Of a DNA stretch of 64,000 nucleotides, positions 1 through 8,717 are shown piece after piece. This DNA is from Lysinibacillus sp. FSL M8-0337 (GTDB taxonomy: Bacteria > Bacillota > Bacilli > Bacillales_A > Planococcaceae), in NCBI RefSeq assembly GCF_038593855.1, contig NZ_CP151996.1:4154001-4218000 (forward strand). Reading direction: 5' to 3'. Position 1 is the first letter of the stretch; every line of letters starts with the position of its first letter. The position numbers and the translations under genes were made by a program. The notes beneath the pieces are model-generated. The model was not told the DNA's origin. It saw only the letters and a program-made list of their open reading frames with translations, and made no database searches.

Positions 1-31
1 AAAAAAGTAATAATATTTTGTAAAGATTTTG

Positions 32-301
32 TTACAGAATATTAGTAGAAAACACTATTTGTAGGAGGTCTATAATCGTTCTTTTGCAAAATAAGCTTTC
101 TTTATCTCTACTTAACAACGCTAGACGATTCGTTTTGATGTATTGACTGCTCGCTGAAATCGCTGCATCTAATAATTGATACATAATCACTTCTAATCGC
201 GCGTGAGACACCTCTACATTCGACGTTGATATAACAGCGTTTTGAGCCAAATTCTGATGTTTACTTAGATGTTTAAAGTCCTTTTTAGATTGCCATTTCA
301 T
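32..301 (-). CDS. Hypothetical 89-residue protein (doubtful)
   Basis: I do not recognise this reading frame. The product would be a charged, soluble 89-residue protein with no signal peptide or membrane segment. The ATG at 299-301 has no convincing Shine-Dalgarno sequence upstream. The last ~12 codons run through the inverted repeat at 42-72, so if the gene is real its C-terminus has been replaced or extended by the repeat. It may be a fragment of a larger gene or a chance frame. Confidence 0.25.
   Translation of the reverse strand: MKWQSKKDFKHLSKHQNLAQNAVISTSNVEVSHARLEVIMYQLLDAAISASSQYIKTNRLALLSRDKESLFCKRTIIDLLQIVFSTNIL
42..72 (+). repeat. Left copy of 31-bp inverted repeat (leader-like)
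   Basis: A perfect 31-bp match, in inverted orientation, to 3466-3496. Weaker similarity continues outward to about position 1 (roughly 30 further bases, mostly identical to the complement of 3497-3530). The repeat contains the strong ribosome binding site GTAGGAGGTCT. At the right copy this site serves a 68-codon membrane protein gene; at this left copy no start codon follows. It therefore looks like a duplicated promoter/leader segment. Confidence 0.85.
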
Positions 302-392
302 ACGCAGTTAGACGGTAAATACTACTTAAAATACTTTCAAAATTAGCATGCTGCACATCAATGACACGACTACCACTATTCGTTTTCCTTAA

Positions 393-700
393 ATTATTTC
401 CTTAATTTTTTTCATCGTCTTCGGTACATTTGCCTTCGTTATACTTAACGGCATTAGACAATGGGCAAAAATAATAATTCACCTGAATTAACAGTACCAT
501 CCAAAATTGTTATAAAAAGGACAGACACACGTGGCGGTTCAGGTAATACTAGTGCTCACACCTCCTACTATGTAACTTTTGAAGTTCAAAGTGAGGAACG
601 TTTAGAGTTAAAGCTCGATGGTCGGAACTATGGACAGCTAGCTGAACATGACTTTGGCATACTACCGTTCCAAGGTACTCGCTTCAAAGCATTTGAACGC
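393..700 (+). pseudogene. DUF2500 family protein, decayed
   Basis: The C-terminal half matches the DUF2500 pattern (YYVTFEV, then YGQLAEHDFGILPFQGTRF and FER). The family's membrane segment and linker (ending FAFVILNGIRQWAK) lie just upstream in another frame. The two frames meet in the A-run at 467-471. One extra A would restore QWAKNNNSPELTV in a single frame, so a one-base deletion is the simplest explanation. The membrane-segment frame is closed by a TAA at 390-392 and has no ATG, so the N-terminus is also lost. The normal stop is missing, and the downstream frame runs into the terminator. A sequencing error in the homopolymer could explain the frameshift but not the missing start. Function of intact DUF2500 proteins is unknown. 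Confidence 0.7.
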
Positions 701-703
701 CAA

Positions 704-741
704 AAAAGGAGAGCTACGATGAATAATCGTGCTCTCCTTTT
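704..741. terminator. Bidirectional intrinsic terminator
   Basis: An 11-bp perfect stem (704-714 with 731-741, AAAAGGAGAGC and its complement) with T-runs on both sides. It sits 12 bases beyond the stop of the nucleotidase gene on the minus strand and just after the DUF2500 remnant on the plus strand. Confidence 0.85.
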
Positions 742-752
742 GGTATGCAGCA

Positions 753-3113
753 TTATTTAATTAAATATTTACCAAAGCCGCCTTCTGTATCACCAAGATA
801 TTCAATATTGCTACCAGCCGGAATGACTTTTTGGGCTTCCTTCGCTGAATGATAAATAATCTTCGTATTAGCTGGAAATGGTACAAATGACCAGTTATTA
901 TCAGCAGCAGGGTTAATCGTTTTGTTTGCCATAATATAGTCCACTACTGCTTGACGGTTTTCATAAGCATAGTTTGTTACATTTGTGCCTTCCGCGTTTT
1001 TAAATGTTGCCCCATAAGAACCACCAACACGATAATTGTTTGTGATGATAATGAATTCTCGCTCTAAATCAATTGGCTTGCCATTATATTGTACATTTTT
1101 AATGCGGTTTGCTTTGCTGTCTACAACATTACCACGACGATCGTATTTTGCTGGTGATGTTACATCAATTTGATATGTTAAACCATCTAATACATCAAAG
1201 TTGTAAGAACGTGCCTCAGCATCAATAATATTTTGTTCTTCTGTTTTCTTCGGATCAATTGTTGCGAAAATACCAGCAGCCATTTCTAACCATTCAATCG
1301 CTTGCGCACCAGTTACCTTAATTGTTGCAACAGTGTTATCGTAATGATAGATATCCGCCATGTTTTTAATAGCAAGTGGCCCTACAGGAATATTGGTGAA
1401 GTCCGCAGGGTTGTTGCGAGAGCCCGCTTTGAAAGGGGCACCCGCAGATAGGATTGGTGTATTTTCATCCGCAGTCCCTTTTAATTCTTTTTCAATAAAC
1501 CACTTTTGAGCTTGTGTTACGATTTGAATAGAAGGATCATCTTGAACCATTGAGAAGTAACTGTGAATTGGTGCAGTTGTTTCACCAACAGCTTGACGAA
1601 TATACGTTAATGTCCCTTCATGCGCTTCATTAATAGCGTTTAACACTGTTTGCGATGGTTTTAATCCTTCTTGTTTAATAGAGCGAATGGAGCCTTGTCC
1701 ATCTGTCACAACCCACTTCGAATCTTGTTGTTCTAGTGTTAAATCAATCACGCCAAGGTGGCTACCATAACTACCTGCCATAACAGTAGGCACACCATTA
1801 ATGGACCCTTTTTCTTGATCGACATTTTTAAGATCCTTGTAGTCGCCTGGGAATGTCAAATGTGAGTGACCTGTAATTAAAGCATCAATCCCCTCTATTT
1901 CAGAGATTTGGTATCCTACATTTTCAGCACCTTGCACATTTGTATCTTCGCCGATACCGGAATGAGAAAGGACTACAATGACATCTGCACCTGCTTTTTG
2001 CATTTCAGGAACAACTTCTTTGATTGCCTCTACAGGCTCCTGCATTTCTACTTTACCTTCTAGATGAATGGCATCCCATTCAATAATTTTCGTTGGTACA
2101 ATACCCGTTACACCCACTTTAAGTGTATGTTTTTTACCTGTATTGTCTACCACCTCTTTATCAAGTAGAACAAATGGTGTGAACATATGTTTTTTTGTTT
2201 TTGCATCATACGTGTTGGCATTCACTACTGGATATTGCGCATCATTTAATACTTCTGTTAAAAAATCTAAGCCATAGTTGAATTCGTGATTACCTAAAGT
2301 ACCACCATCATATTTTAGTGCATTTAAAGCGGCAATAGCTGGATGAACCTCACCTGGCTTTAACACATTTTCTAATGCTTTATAAGAACCTAGAGGCGTA
2401 CCTTGAATTAAATCACCATTATCAAATAATAAGGTATTCGGATTTTCTGCACGTGCTTGTTCTATAAGTGAAGCCGTGTTCGCTAAACCGACGTCAGCAG
2501 ATTCAGCATCTAAGTAGTAGTTATAGTTTGCTAAGTTAGTATGAATATCTGTTGTACCTAAAATTTGAAGAGCTACCGTTGTTGAAGTTGCAGGAGCTTT
2601 GTATTCAGCTACAAAACGGTCAACAATACTTTGCATCTGTTCAGTTGTTACATAGTCACGAGGACGAATGGTATTATCTTCGAAGCCTTGTAATAGATTT
2701 GCTGCTACAGCATTGGCTAAATCTTGCTTATGTGTTTCAGCTACTTGATCTGCGTCCTTGAATTTATCTAATTCACTAAGTGGCGCATTGTTTGTTACTA
2801 ATCCACGGGCAGAAATTACAAAAGCTTGTTGGCGTGTTAATTTATCGTTCGGGCCAAATAATGTCGCAGTTTTACCTTTAATTAGCTTTAGTTCTACCGC
2901 TTTTTCCACATAAGGTGCTAAATCCTTAGGAACATCGGTAAAAGCAAGTGATGACCCGTCACCAAGCTCGATGTTCAAGCTGTCTACTAGTTCTTTTACA
3001 TAATCTCCACGCGTTACATCATTGGATGCAGCACTAGCGGAAACGTTAAATGGAATAACAGTAAAAAGAACAAATAACAAGGCTAATACTGTAGTAATTA
3101 TTTTCTTATTCAT
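753..3113 (-). CDS. SLH-domain 5'-nucleotidase / 2',3'-cyclic phosphodiesterase
   Basis: Secreted 786-residue metallophosphoesterase of the UshA/CpdB/YfkN family, expected to release phosphate and nucleosides from extracellular nucleotides. A signal peptide spans about residues 1-29 (cut after SASA). Residues ~31-170 hold two S-layer-homology modules that should anchor it to secondary cell-wall polymer. The catalytic domain begins near 182, with metal ligands in TTDIH (189-191), DNGD (231-234) and GNHE (274-277), and a GHSH motif near 416. The C-terminal nucleotidase domain contains the NNYRVGG segment. The start ATG follows AGGAGG at a 7-base spacing. The family is clear; the exact substrate (5'-nucleotide or cyclic 2',3'-nucleotide) cannot be read from sequence. 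Confidence 0.92.
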   Translation of the reverse strand: MNKKIITTVLALLFVLFTVIPFNVSASAASNDVTRGDYVKELVDSLNIELGDGSSLAFTDVPKDLAPYVEKAVELKLIKGKTATLFGPNDKLTRQQAFVISARGLVTNNAPLSELDKFKDADQVAETHKQDLANAVAANLLQGFEDNTIRPRDYVTTEQMQSIVDRFVAEYKAPATSTTVALQILGTTDIHTNLANYNYYLDAESADVGLANTASLIEQARAENPNTLLFDNGDLIQGTPLGSYKALENVLKPGEVHPAIAALNALKYDGGTLGNHEFNYGLDFLTEVLNDAQYPVVNANTYDAKTKKHMFTPFVLLDKEVVDNTGKKHTLKVGVTGIVPTKIIEWDAIHLEGKVEMQEPVEAIKEVVPEMQKAGADVIVVLSHSGIGEDTNVQGAENVGYQISEIEGIDALITGHSHLTFPGDYKDLKNVDQEKGSINGVPTVMAGSYGSHLGVIDLTLEQQDSKWVVTDGQGSIRSIKQEGLKPSQTVLNAINEAHEGTLTYIRQAVGETTAPIHSYFSMVQDDPSIQIVTQAQKWFIEKELKGTADENTPILSAGAPFKAGSRNNPADFTNIPVGPLAIKNMADIYHYDNTVATIKVTGAQAIEWLEMAAGIFATIDPKKTEEQNIIDAEARSYNFDVLDGLTYQIDVTSPAKYDRRGNVVDSKANRIKNVQYNGKPIDLEREFIIITNNYRVGGSYGATFKNAEGTNVTNYAYENRQAVVDYIMANKTINPAADNNWSFVPFPANTKIIYHSAKEAQKVIPAGSNIEYLGDTEGGFGKYLIK

Positions 3114-3255
3114 GTAACAACCTCCTCTTAATTCTACTTTATTCTATTATATGAATAAGTAGTTTTAAACTAATTATAGAACAATTTACAAATAATTCAT
3201 ACAATTGACCGATTATATAGACATGTAACAGGGACTTAATGGCTGTTTCCTACTT

Positions 3256-3462
3256 TTAAGATAACGATAGTGCCGTTACTCCACTTATACTCCAAATAAT
3301 TATTATAAATGAGATTGTTAAAAAAATTTGTTCTTTCGAAATATCTGTTTGACCTTTACTAAGTTTCTTTAAAAGGTTAACAAGGCTCAAACAAAATATC
3401 ATTCCATAGATCGGCATTAAATAAATAGAATTGAAGAAAAAAAAAGCAAGAAGTAATTCCAT
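3256..3462 (-). CDS. Small two-segment membrane protein
   Basis: A 68-residue protein with two hydrophobic stretches (about 1-30 and 45-66) separated by a lysine-rich loop (LLKKLSKGQ). I do not recognise the family. The ATG at 3460-3462 is preceded by GTAGGAGGTCTAATT, a good ribosome binding site that lies inside the 31-bp inverted repeat. That site makes a real gene more likely than a chance frame. It is transcribed towards the nucleotidase gene but is separated from it by ~140 bases. Confidence 0.55.
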   Translation of the reverse strand: MELLLAFFFFNSIYLMPIYGMIFCLSLVNLLKKLSKGQTDISKEQIFLTISFIIIIWSISGVTALSLS

Positions 3463-3465
3463 AAT

Positions 3466-3496
3466 TAGACCTCCTACAAATAGTGTTTTCTACTAA
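3466..3496 (-). repeat. Right copy of 31-bp inverted repeat
   Basis: Perfect inverted match to 42-72, with weaker similarity extending to about 3535. On the minus strand it supplies the ribosome binding site of the 68-codon gene that starts at 3462. On the plus strand it overlaps the region upstream of the secreted protein gene at 3576. Confidence 0.85.
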
Positions 3497-3575
3497 ATTC
3501 TACAACAAAAACCTTTATAAAATATCATTTTTCCGATATTCTTATAGTAAATTAACGAAAAAAGGAGGAAAAAAT

Positions 3576-4394
3576 ATGCTAAATAAGAAAACTTTATTTT
3601 GTTCTTTTCTTACACTCTTAGTATTCTTGAGTCTATCTTTTTTAAATGTTGAAGCTAAATCTGAGGACCCGCCTTTAACAAACGAAGACAAGAAGTATTT
3701 ATACGAGGTTTTAAACTTCACTGATTTAGAAGTAAATACTATTCCTTTTGAAGAAGCAAAATTTCTAATAGAGAACCAAGCAACAATTGTTAGTGAATTC
3801 CACCAATTTTTTGATATGGATGACGTAGACTCAAATACTGATAAAGTTCCATCCTTCCGAATCTCAACAGGCGATTTAAGCTTTTCAGGGAAAATTTTAA
3901 AACTTAAAAATACAATCTCGGGCTATAATGCATTTTATGCTTATGCTACATATGATTGGTTAAAAAGACCCTTCTGGAAACTAACTGATAAAATATCAAT
4001 TGGCTTCCCAACTAGTTTAGGTGTGTATATGCCTGCTAGTGGTGGTAATATTACAGGTCACCACGCTTCTCATTGGATTTACAATTCACAAACTGGTACG
4101 ACTACTAACTATTACACGACAACAACAGTTTCTGACGCTGATCCATCTGGTGGTGTAGCATCTGCATTCAATCTTCATAACACAATTAATACTAACCATA
4201 GACTTCAAGGCCGTGTTTCTCAAACTTTCCACATTAAGACTTCATTAAGTGGTAAAGCAACTGTTAAGTTTGAATATGGACATAAAACAATCTCTGGATC
4301 ACCTACTGTAAATTTAATTCCTTCTAGCGGTTTGGGAATTTCTCCATCAGGAAACATTGAGGTTAGGTCATATTATGCAAATCTTGATTACTAG
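3576..4394 (+). CDS. Secreted protein of unknown function
   Basis: A 272-residue protein. The start was placed at the ATG that follows AAAGGAGGAAAAA; an upstream in-frame ATG has no such site. A typical signal peptide covers residues 1-~27 (MLNKK, hydrophobic core, cut after VEA). The mature part begins acidic and predicted helical, then becomes rich in Gly, Ser, Thr and Tyr (TTTNYYTTTT, SGGNITGHHASHW), which suggests a beta-sandwich. No cysteines and no cell-wall anchor motif were seen. I do not recognise the family. It is followed by its own terminator and is probably monocistronic. Confidence 0.75.
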   Translation: MLNKKTLFCSFLTLLVFLSLSFLNVEAKSEDPPLTNEDKKYLYEVLNFTDLEVNTIPFEEAKFLIENQATIVSEFHQFFDMDDVDSNTDKVPSFRISTGDLSFSGKILKLKNTISGYNAFYAYATYDWLKRPFWKLTDKISIGFPTSLGVYMPASGGNITGHHASHWIYNSQTGTTTNYYTTTTVSDADPSGGVASAFNLHNTINTNHRLQGRVSQTFHIKTSLSGKATVKFEYGHKTISGSPTVNLIPSSGLGISPSGNIEVRSYYANLDY

Positions 4395-4433
4395 TTAAAA
4401 TACCTATTACAAAGAACACTTCACTAAACAAGA

Positions 4434-4474
4434 AAATGCCAAAATGCTTTTCAATCAGCATTTTGGCATTTTTT
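4434..4474. terminator. Bidirectional terminator between convergent genes
   Basis: A 14-bp perfect stem (4434-4447 with 4458-4471) followed by TTTTTT on the plus strand and preceded by A-rich sequence on the other side. It separates the secreted protein gene from azoR. Confidence 0.9.
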
Positions 4475-4496
4475 AATAACAACTATAATAAATTAC

Positions 4497-5123
4497 TTAC
4501 GCAGTTACAGTTTGTAGAGATTTTGCTACTTTTTTAACTGCTTCTAGGCCGTTTGCAATAATTTCTTCTGCTTTATCTTGTGAAGCATTATGACCTTCGA
4601 TAATAACTTCTTCAATAATTTCCATACCGAATACGCCACCTACTACATTTTTAATGTAGTTTACAGACATTTCCATAGGTTGTGCTTCTGGTGCAGAATA
4701 GTAACCACCGCGAGCATTTAAAATTACAGCTTTTTTATCAGTCATTAGGCTAACTAATTGACCGTTTTCATCATATTTAAACGTGAAACCAGCTTGATAT
4801 ACATAGTCAATGAAAGTTTGTAATGTCGCTGGAATTGTTAAGTTCCATAATGGGAAAGCAAATACAACTACATCTGCTGCAGTTAGTGCATCCATCGCTT
4901 TTTGTTTTGCAGCTAATAGACGAGATTCAATGTCAGATAATTCTTCACCATTTTGAACTTTACCGAATGCATTGAAAAGATCTTGACCGAAATAAGGCAT
5001 ATCTTCAGCAAATACATCGAATGTTGTTACGTTTACATTTTGTACGTTTTCCATGAAAGTGTCGTACATTTTTGTTGAAATTCCGTCTGGGCGGTTGTTA
5101 GCTTTTACTACTAATACGTTCAT
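4497..5123 (-). CDS. azoR: FMN-dependent NADH-azoreductase
   Basis: A 208-residue flavodoxin-fold enzyme of the AzoR/AcpD family, which uses FMN and NADH for two-electron reduction of quinones and azo compounds and so limits redox cycling. Visible family features are the N-terminal VVKANNRPDG strand-loop, the FAFPLWNLTIPATLQTFID segment that carries FMN-contact residues, and LNARGGYYS. Length is typical (about 200-210). The promoter region contains an 18-bp palindrome (5157-5174) of the MhqR type, fitting control by quinone stress as for B. subtilis azoR2. It is monocistronic: the next minus-strand gene upstream ends at 5402. Confidence 0.93.
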   Translation of the reverse strand: MNVLVVKANNRPDGISTKMYDTFMENVQNVNVTTFDVFAEDMPYFGQDLFNAFGKVQNGEELSDIESRLLAAKQKAMDALTAADVVVFAFPLWNLTIPATLQTFIDYVYQAGFTFKYDENGQLVSLMTDKKAVILNARGGYYSAPEAQPMEMSVNYIKNVVGGVFGMEIIEEVIIEGHNASQDKAEEIIANGLEAVKKVAKSLQTVTA

Positions 5124-5156
5124 TATATAATTTCTCCCTTGAGTTTCCTAAATTAA

Positions 5157-5174
5157 TATCTCGAATTCAAGATA
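5157..5174. promoter_or_regulatory. MhqR-type operator upstream of azoR
   Basis: TATCTCGAATTCAAGATA is an imperfect palindrome that closely resembles the published B. subtilis MhqR box (tATCTcgaAtTCgAGATa). It lies 34 bases upstream of the azoR start. The exact reverse complement of the same 18 bases occurs at 46239-46256 in front of mhqD. Confidence 0.75.
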
Positions 5175-5261
5175 TATCCTTATAATAAAAAAATTCCGAT
5201 AAAAAGTCAATGTTAGGAGCCTCAGACTTTTGACTGAATCATTGTAAGTAAAATGCACAAA

Positions 5262-5287
5262 CGCAATTACGCCTCGGCGTAATTGCG
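5262..5287. repeat. Perfect 12-bp hairpin in a repeat-like intergenic segment
   Basis: CGCAATTACGCC, two bases, then its complement, followed on the plus strand by TCCAAATTTTTTT. It could terminate plus-strand transcription, but no plus-strand gene lies upstream. The following sequence to about 5360 is more GC-rich than its surroundings and does not look like an ordinary promoter region. The rest of 5175-5401 holds no gene that I can support. Confidence 0.6.
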
Positions 5288-5401
5288 TCCAAATTTTTTT
5301 CACACTTGCTCGAATCGCTCATCTTTCAAATCTTGAACATCCGCCGGAGCTATTTAACTTGATTGTGCCAATTCAACATTTATAAAGGTTACAGAAGCAA
5401 G

Positions 5402-6109
5402 TTAAATCTGACAGCTATCATCTGTACAAACGCCTGCGTCTCCAGAGCCTTCCATCTTTAACCCTGGTTGTAAGCCTTCTTCCTCCGCTACTTTACGCAA
5501 AGTATTTTCAAACACTTCTTGCGGTTGTGCTCCAGAAATACCATATTTACGATTTAGTACAAAGAATGGAACGCCTCGTACACCAAGTTGAAGCCCTTCT
5601 TGTATATCTACTTCGACATCACCTTTAAATTCATCACTAGCAAGAACTTTTTCAATATCTGCACGCTTAAAACCAACTTGTTCTGCGATTGCCACTAATA
5701 CCTCATCATGACTTATGCGCTTTCCATCGATAAAATAGCCATGTAACAGCGCTTCAACTAATTCACTAGCGTCACCTTGTTGTTCAGCCCATTTCACAAG
5801 TCGATGTGCCTTTAATGTGTTTTCTGCCATCATCTGATCAAAATTATAATGTAAGCCTACTTCTTTTGCGCGAGCTGTCACACCTTGTGTCATTTCTTTC
5901 GCTTTTTCTAATGTCATACTATATTTCTGAGACAAAGATTCATAGATCGACTCATTCGTATCTTCTGGTGTTGTCGGGTCAAGTTGATAGCTTTTATAAA
6001 CAAGCTCCACTTGGCCTTCAAAGCCTGTATCCTGTATTGCCTTTTCCAATTGTTTTTTGCCAATGTAGCAAAAAGGACAAACATAATCTGACCAAATTTC
6101 AATTTTCAT
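5402..6109 (-). CDS. DsbA-family oxidoreductase (FrnE-like)
   Basis: A 235-residue cytoplasmic thioredoxin-fold protein of the DsbA/FrnE group. The active-site CPFC is at residues 11-14 near the N-terminus (IWSDYVCPFC), and the cis-proline segment GVRGVPFFV lies in the C-terminal part. There is no signal peptide. A C-terminal pair of cysteines (GVCTDDSCQI) is an extra possible redox site. Members act as disulfide oxidoreductases or isomerases, often in stress resistance; the natural substrate is unknown. The start follows AAGGAG. It is divergent from the FAD/Rieske gene, with 124 bases between the two starts. Confidence 0.88.
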   Translation of the reverse strand: MKIEIWSDYVCPFCYIGKKQLEKAIQDTGFEGQVELVYKSYQLDPTTPEDTNESIYESLSQKYSMTLEKAKEMTQGVTARAKEVGLHYNFDQMMAENTLKAHRLVKWAEQQGDASELVEALLHGYFIDGKRISHDEVLVAIAEQVGFKRADIEKVLASDEFKGDVEVDIQEGLQLGVRGVPFFVLNRKYGISGAQPQEVFENTLRKVAEEEGLQPGLKMEGSGDAGVCTDDSCQI

Positions 6110-6233
6110 AAAAACACGCTCCTTTTGCTACATTGTAACGACACATGCTCTCTTCAAGCAATTTTTATGCTTCATTGCATAAATTTTCAAAGCTATCTCC
6201 ATACTGAACGTAAAAACACTGTGAGGGTTATGT

Positions 6234-7613
6234 ATGACACAATCTCTTTGGCTTGCAACAACCGACTCGGTTTCCTTGCCATCTTTAACAGCTTCGACTA
6301 AATGTGATGTTTGTATTATTGGAGGAGGATTGACTGGACTATATACCGCTTATGTATTAGCAAAAGCAGGTGTCGATGTTGTACTACTAGAGGCCAACTC
6401 AAAGCTTAGTCATGGTACGACTGGTCATTCAACAGGTAAATTAACTGCACAGCATGGCTTAGTCTACGCAAATCTTCTCGAAAAGCTTTCTGTAAATGAT
6501 GCTAGGCTCTACTATCATTTAAATCAACATGCTGTAGAGAAAGCTTTACAATTCCTGCCTAAAGAGTCCATTCAGCCAGTTGACTCATACCTGTATTGTC
6601 AAACAAAAGAAGGCTACTCACAATTATTAAAAGAGTGGAATGCCTATAAAGTATTAAATGTAAAGGCAAAGATTACTTCTGAAACGGAGCTCCCTTTCCC
6701 TATTACAAAGGCACTTAGCATATCGCAGCAAGCTCAAATAAACCCTGTAATTGTAAGTAACTTTCTTATAAAAGAGGCATTATCAATGGGCGCGAAACTA
6801 TATGCAAACACACGTGTCCAGCAATTACGGATAGCACAAAATGACTTACATACCGAAAAAAATATATCGGTTCAATATAATAAGCTTATTTTGTGCACAC
6901 ATTACCCAATTGAAGCATTCAAAGGTTTACAACTTCTCAAACTTTCTAATAACCGTTCTTATATGGTTGCCAGTAAAATAACGGAAACATACCAAGGACA
7001 GTATTTATCAGTTGATTTTCCTTCACGTTCTATTCGAACGACTACTATAAACGATGAGCACTATTTACTTCTTGGAGGGGCTAATCATATCGCAGGTGAA
7101 ACGGCCAATACGAAGCCCTTTTACGATGCCATTCAAAATGAAATGAAAGTACATTTTGGGCAGGAACCACTTTATAGATGGTCGGCTCAAGATATCGAAA
7201 CACCCGATATGGTGCCTTATGTCGGCAAAATTACGCAGTCCTTACCAAATGTCTTTATCGCAACAGGATATCGCAAATGGGGGATTTCTAATTCATTCGT
7301 CGCTGGAGATTTACTGTCTTCACTTATTACAGGTACTGCGAAGAACAACGATTCAAGTATGCTTTATTCGCCTGCACGTACAAAATTTGGTGCGCAGTTT
7401 ATGCAAATGCTGAAAGTCGGAGGCTTTGTGGCAAAGGAACTAGTCACAGGCTATATTAAAAATGGAAATGCCCCGACTTGTACGCATTTAGGCTGTAAAA
7501 CAAAGTGGAATGAAGCGGATGAGACATGGGATTGCCCCTGCCACGGTTCCCGTTTTAATGCCCAAGGTGAAGTGTTAGAAGGTCCAGCAGTTCAACCATT
7601 AAAGCTTGATTAA
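6234..7613 (+). CDS. FAD-dependent oxidoreductase with C-terminal Rieske domain
   Basis: A 459-residue YhfW-like protein. Residues ~24-35 form the FAD-binding beta-alpha-beta (CIIGGGLTGLY). The middle is a DAO-type oxidoreductase domain with TGHSTGKLTAQHG, and the C-terminal ~45 residues are a Rieske [2Fe-2S] domain with both ligand pairs intact (C416-T-H418 and C434-P-C-H437). The combination suggests electron transfer between the iron-sulfur centre and FAD during oxidation of an amine or amino-acid-like substrate, which is not known. The start ATG follows GAGGG. It converges with ppaC across a repeat hairpin that can terminate both. Confidence 0.9.
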   Translation: MTQSLWLATTDSVSLPSLTASTKCDVCIIGGGLTGLYTAYVLAKAGVDVVLLEANSKLSHGTTGHSTGKLTAQHGLVYANLLEKLSVNDARLYYHLNQHAVEKALQFLPKESIQPVDSYLYCQTKEGYSQLLKEWNAYKVLNVKAKITSETELPFPITKALSISQQAQINPVIVSNFLIKEALSMGAKLYANTRVQQLRIAQNDLHTEKNISVQYNKLILCTHYPIEAFKGLQLLKLSNNRSYMVASKITETYQGQYLSVDFPSRSIRTTTINDEHYLLLGGANHIAGETANTKPFYDAIQNEMKVHFGQEPLYRWSAQDIETPDMVPYVGKITQSLPNVFIATGYRKWGISNSFVAGDLLSSLITGTAKNNDSSMLYSPARTKFGAQFMQMLKVGGFVAKELVTGYIKNGNAPTCTHLGCKTKWNEADETWDCPCHGSRFNAQGEVLEGPAVQPLKLD

Positions 7614-7620
7614 TAAGGCA

Positions 7621-7741
7621 CTGGTTGATGATAGCGTAACTAGTGATGCAAGCAGGAACGCACAAAACGCAAGACGCAGACATCAATGAAATGACATAGC
7701 AAAAAAGTGTTAGATTGATGGTAGTCAATCTAACACTTTTT
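7621..7741 (+). repeat. Truncated copy of the ~180-bp hairpin repeat; terminator
   Basis: A 17-bp perfect stem (7702-7718 with 7725-7741, AAAAAGTGTTAGATTGA and complement) preceded by a shortened, degraded version of the GC-rich arm (fragments such as GCAAGACGCA near 7665). It matches the full copies at 32576, 48987 and 62447. It lies between convergent genes, where the hairpin and its T-run can end both transcripts. Confidence 0.85.
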
Positions 7742-7790
7742 CCCATTTTAGCCCAAGCTAATTCTTCAGTTTGGGCAATACTACACGATT

Positions 7791-8717
7791 TTATTTTAAT
7801 GCATCCGTTAATACTGGAACGATTTGTTTTTTACGAGATACAACACCTGGTAAAACAACACGGTTGTTTGTCAGCTCTGCACCAAATGCTTTTGCTGCCG
7901 CTTCTGCTACTTGTCCTATTGCAACAGCTGTTGAATCATTATTTAAAATATCTGTTACAACGAAGAAGAATAAATCTAAACCATTGTCAGCAACATTTTT
8001 ATTTAAAAGAATTTCTAATTCCTCTTGTCGACCAAGCACATCGTTAATATCAACAGCATTCACTTGGGCAACAACAGATTTATATTCACCAAACTGGAAC
8101 TCTTTTGCATCTAAAGACAAAAGATCCTCTAAAGATTTATCTGAAAGATCAGCACCTGCTTTTAACATGGCTAGTCCATAGTCCGCAGCATCAACACCGG
8201 CGATTTTTGCAAGTTCCTCCGCAGCTTTTACATCCTGTTGTGTACAAGTTGGTGATTTGAACAGTAATGTGTCAGAAATAATAGCTGATAACATTAACCC
8301 TGCAATATTTGCTGGTATTACAACATCATTTTCTTTGAAAATTTTATTTAAAATAGTCGCTGTACAACCAACTGGCTCTGCACGGTAATACAATGGGTCA
8401 GCTGTTTGGAAGTTTGCAATACGATGGTGATCAATTACCTCTGTAATTTGTACTTCCTCAATCCCATCAGCCGATTGTTGGAATTCATTATGGTCTACAA
8501 GGATCACCTTTTCCGCTTCCCCTACTACAGAAGAAATAAAACGCGGTGCCTCAAAGCCAAATTTGTCTAGTGCATATTTTGTTTCATTGTTTAATTCGCC
8601 AAGACGTACTGCTTCAGCTTCTACTCCAATTTGTTGCTTTAAATATGCGTATACAATTGCAGATGTAATTGTATCTGTATCAGGGTTTTTATGTCCGAAA
8701 ACTAAAACTTTGCTCAT
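7791..8717 (-). CDS. ppaC: Manganese-dependent inorganic pyrophosphatase
   Basis: A 308-residue family II (DHH) pyrophosphatase that hydrolyses PPi to two phosphates and so drives biosynthetic reactions. Metal ligands are visible in HKNPDTD (residues 9-15), VDHNE (about 74-78) and DHHR (96-99). The C-terminal DHHA2 domain ends with [12 protein letters not shown], which holds the substrate-binding arginine/lysine segment. Length equals B. subtilis PpaC. The start follows AGGAGG. It is a single gene with its own promoter region. Confidence 0.97.
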   Translation of the reverse strand: MSKVLVFGHKNPDTDTITSAIVYAYLKQQIGVEAEAVRLGELNNETKYALDKFGFEAPRFISSVVGEAEKVILVDHNEFQQSADGIEEVQITEVIDHHRIANFQTADPLYYRAEPVGCTATILNKIFKENDVVIPANIAGLMLSAIISDTLLFKSPTCTQQDVKAAEELAKIAGVDAADYGLAMLKAGADLSDKSLEDLLSLDAKEFQFGEYKSVVAQVNAVDINDVLGRQEELEILLNKNVADNGLDLFFFVVTDILNNDSTAVAIGQVAEAAAKAFGAELTNNRVVLPGVVSRKKQIVPVLTDALK

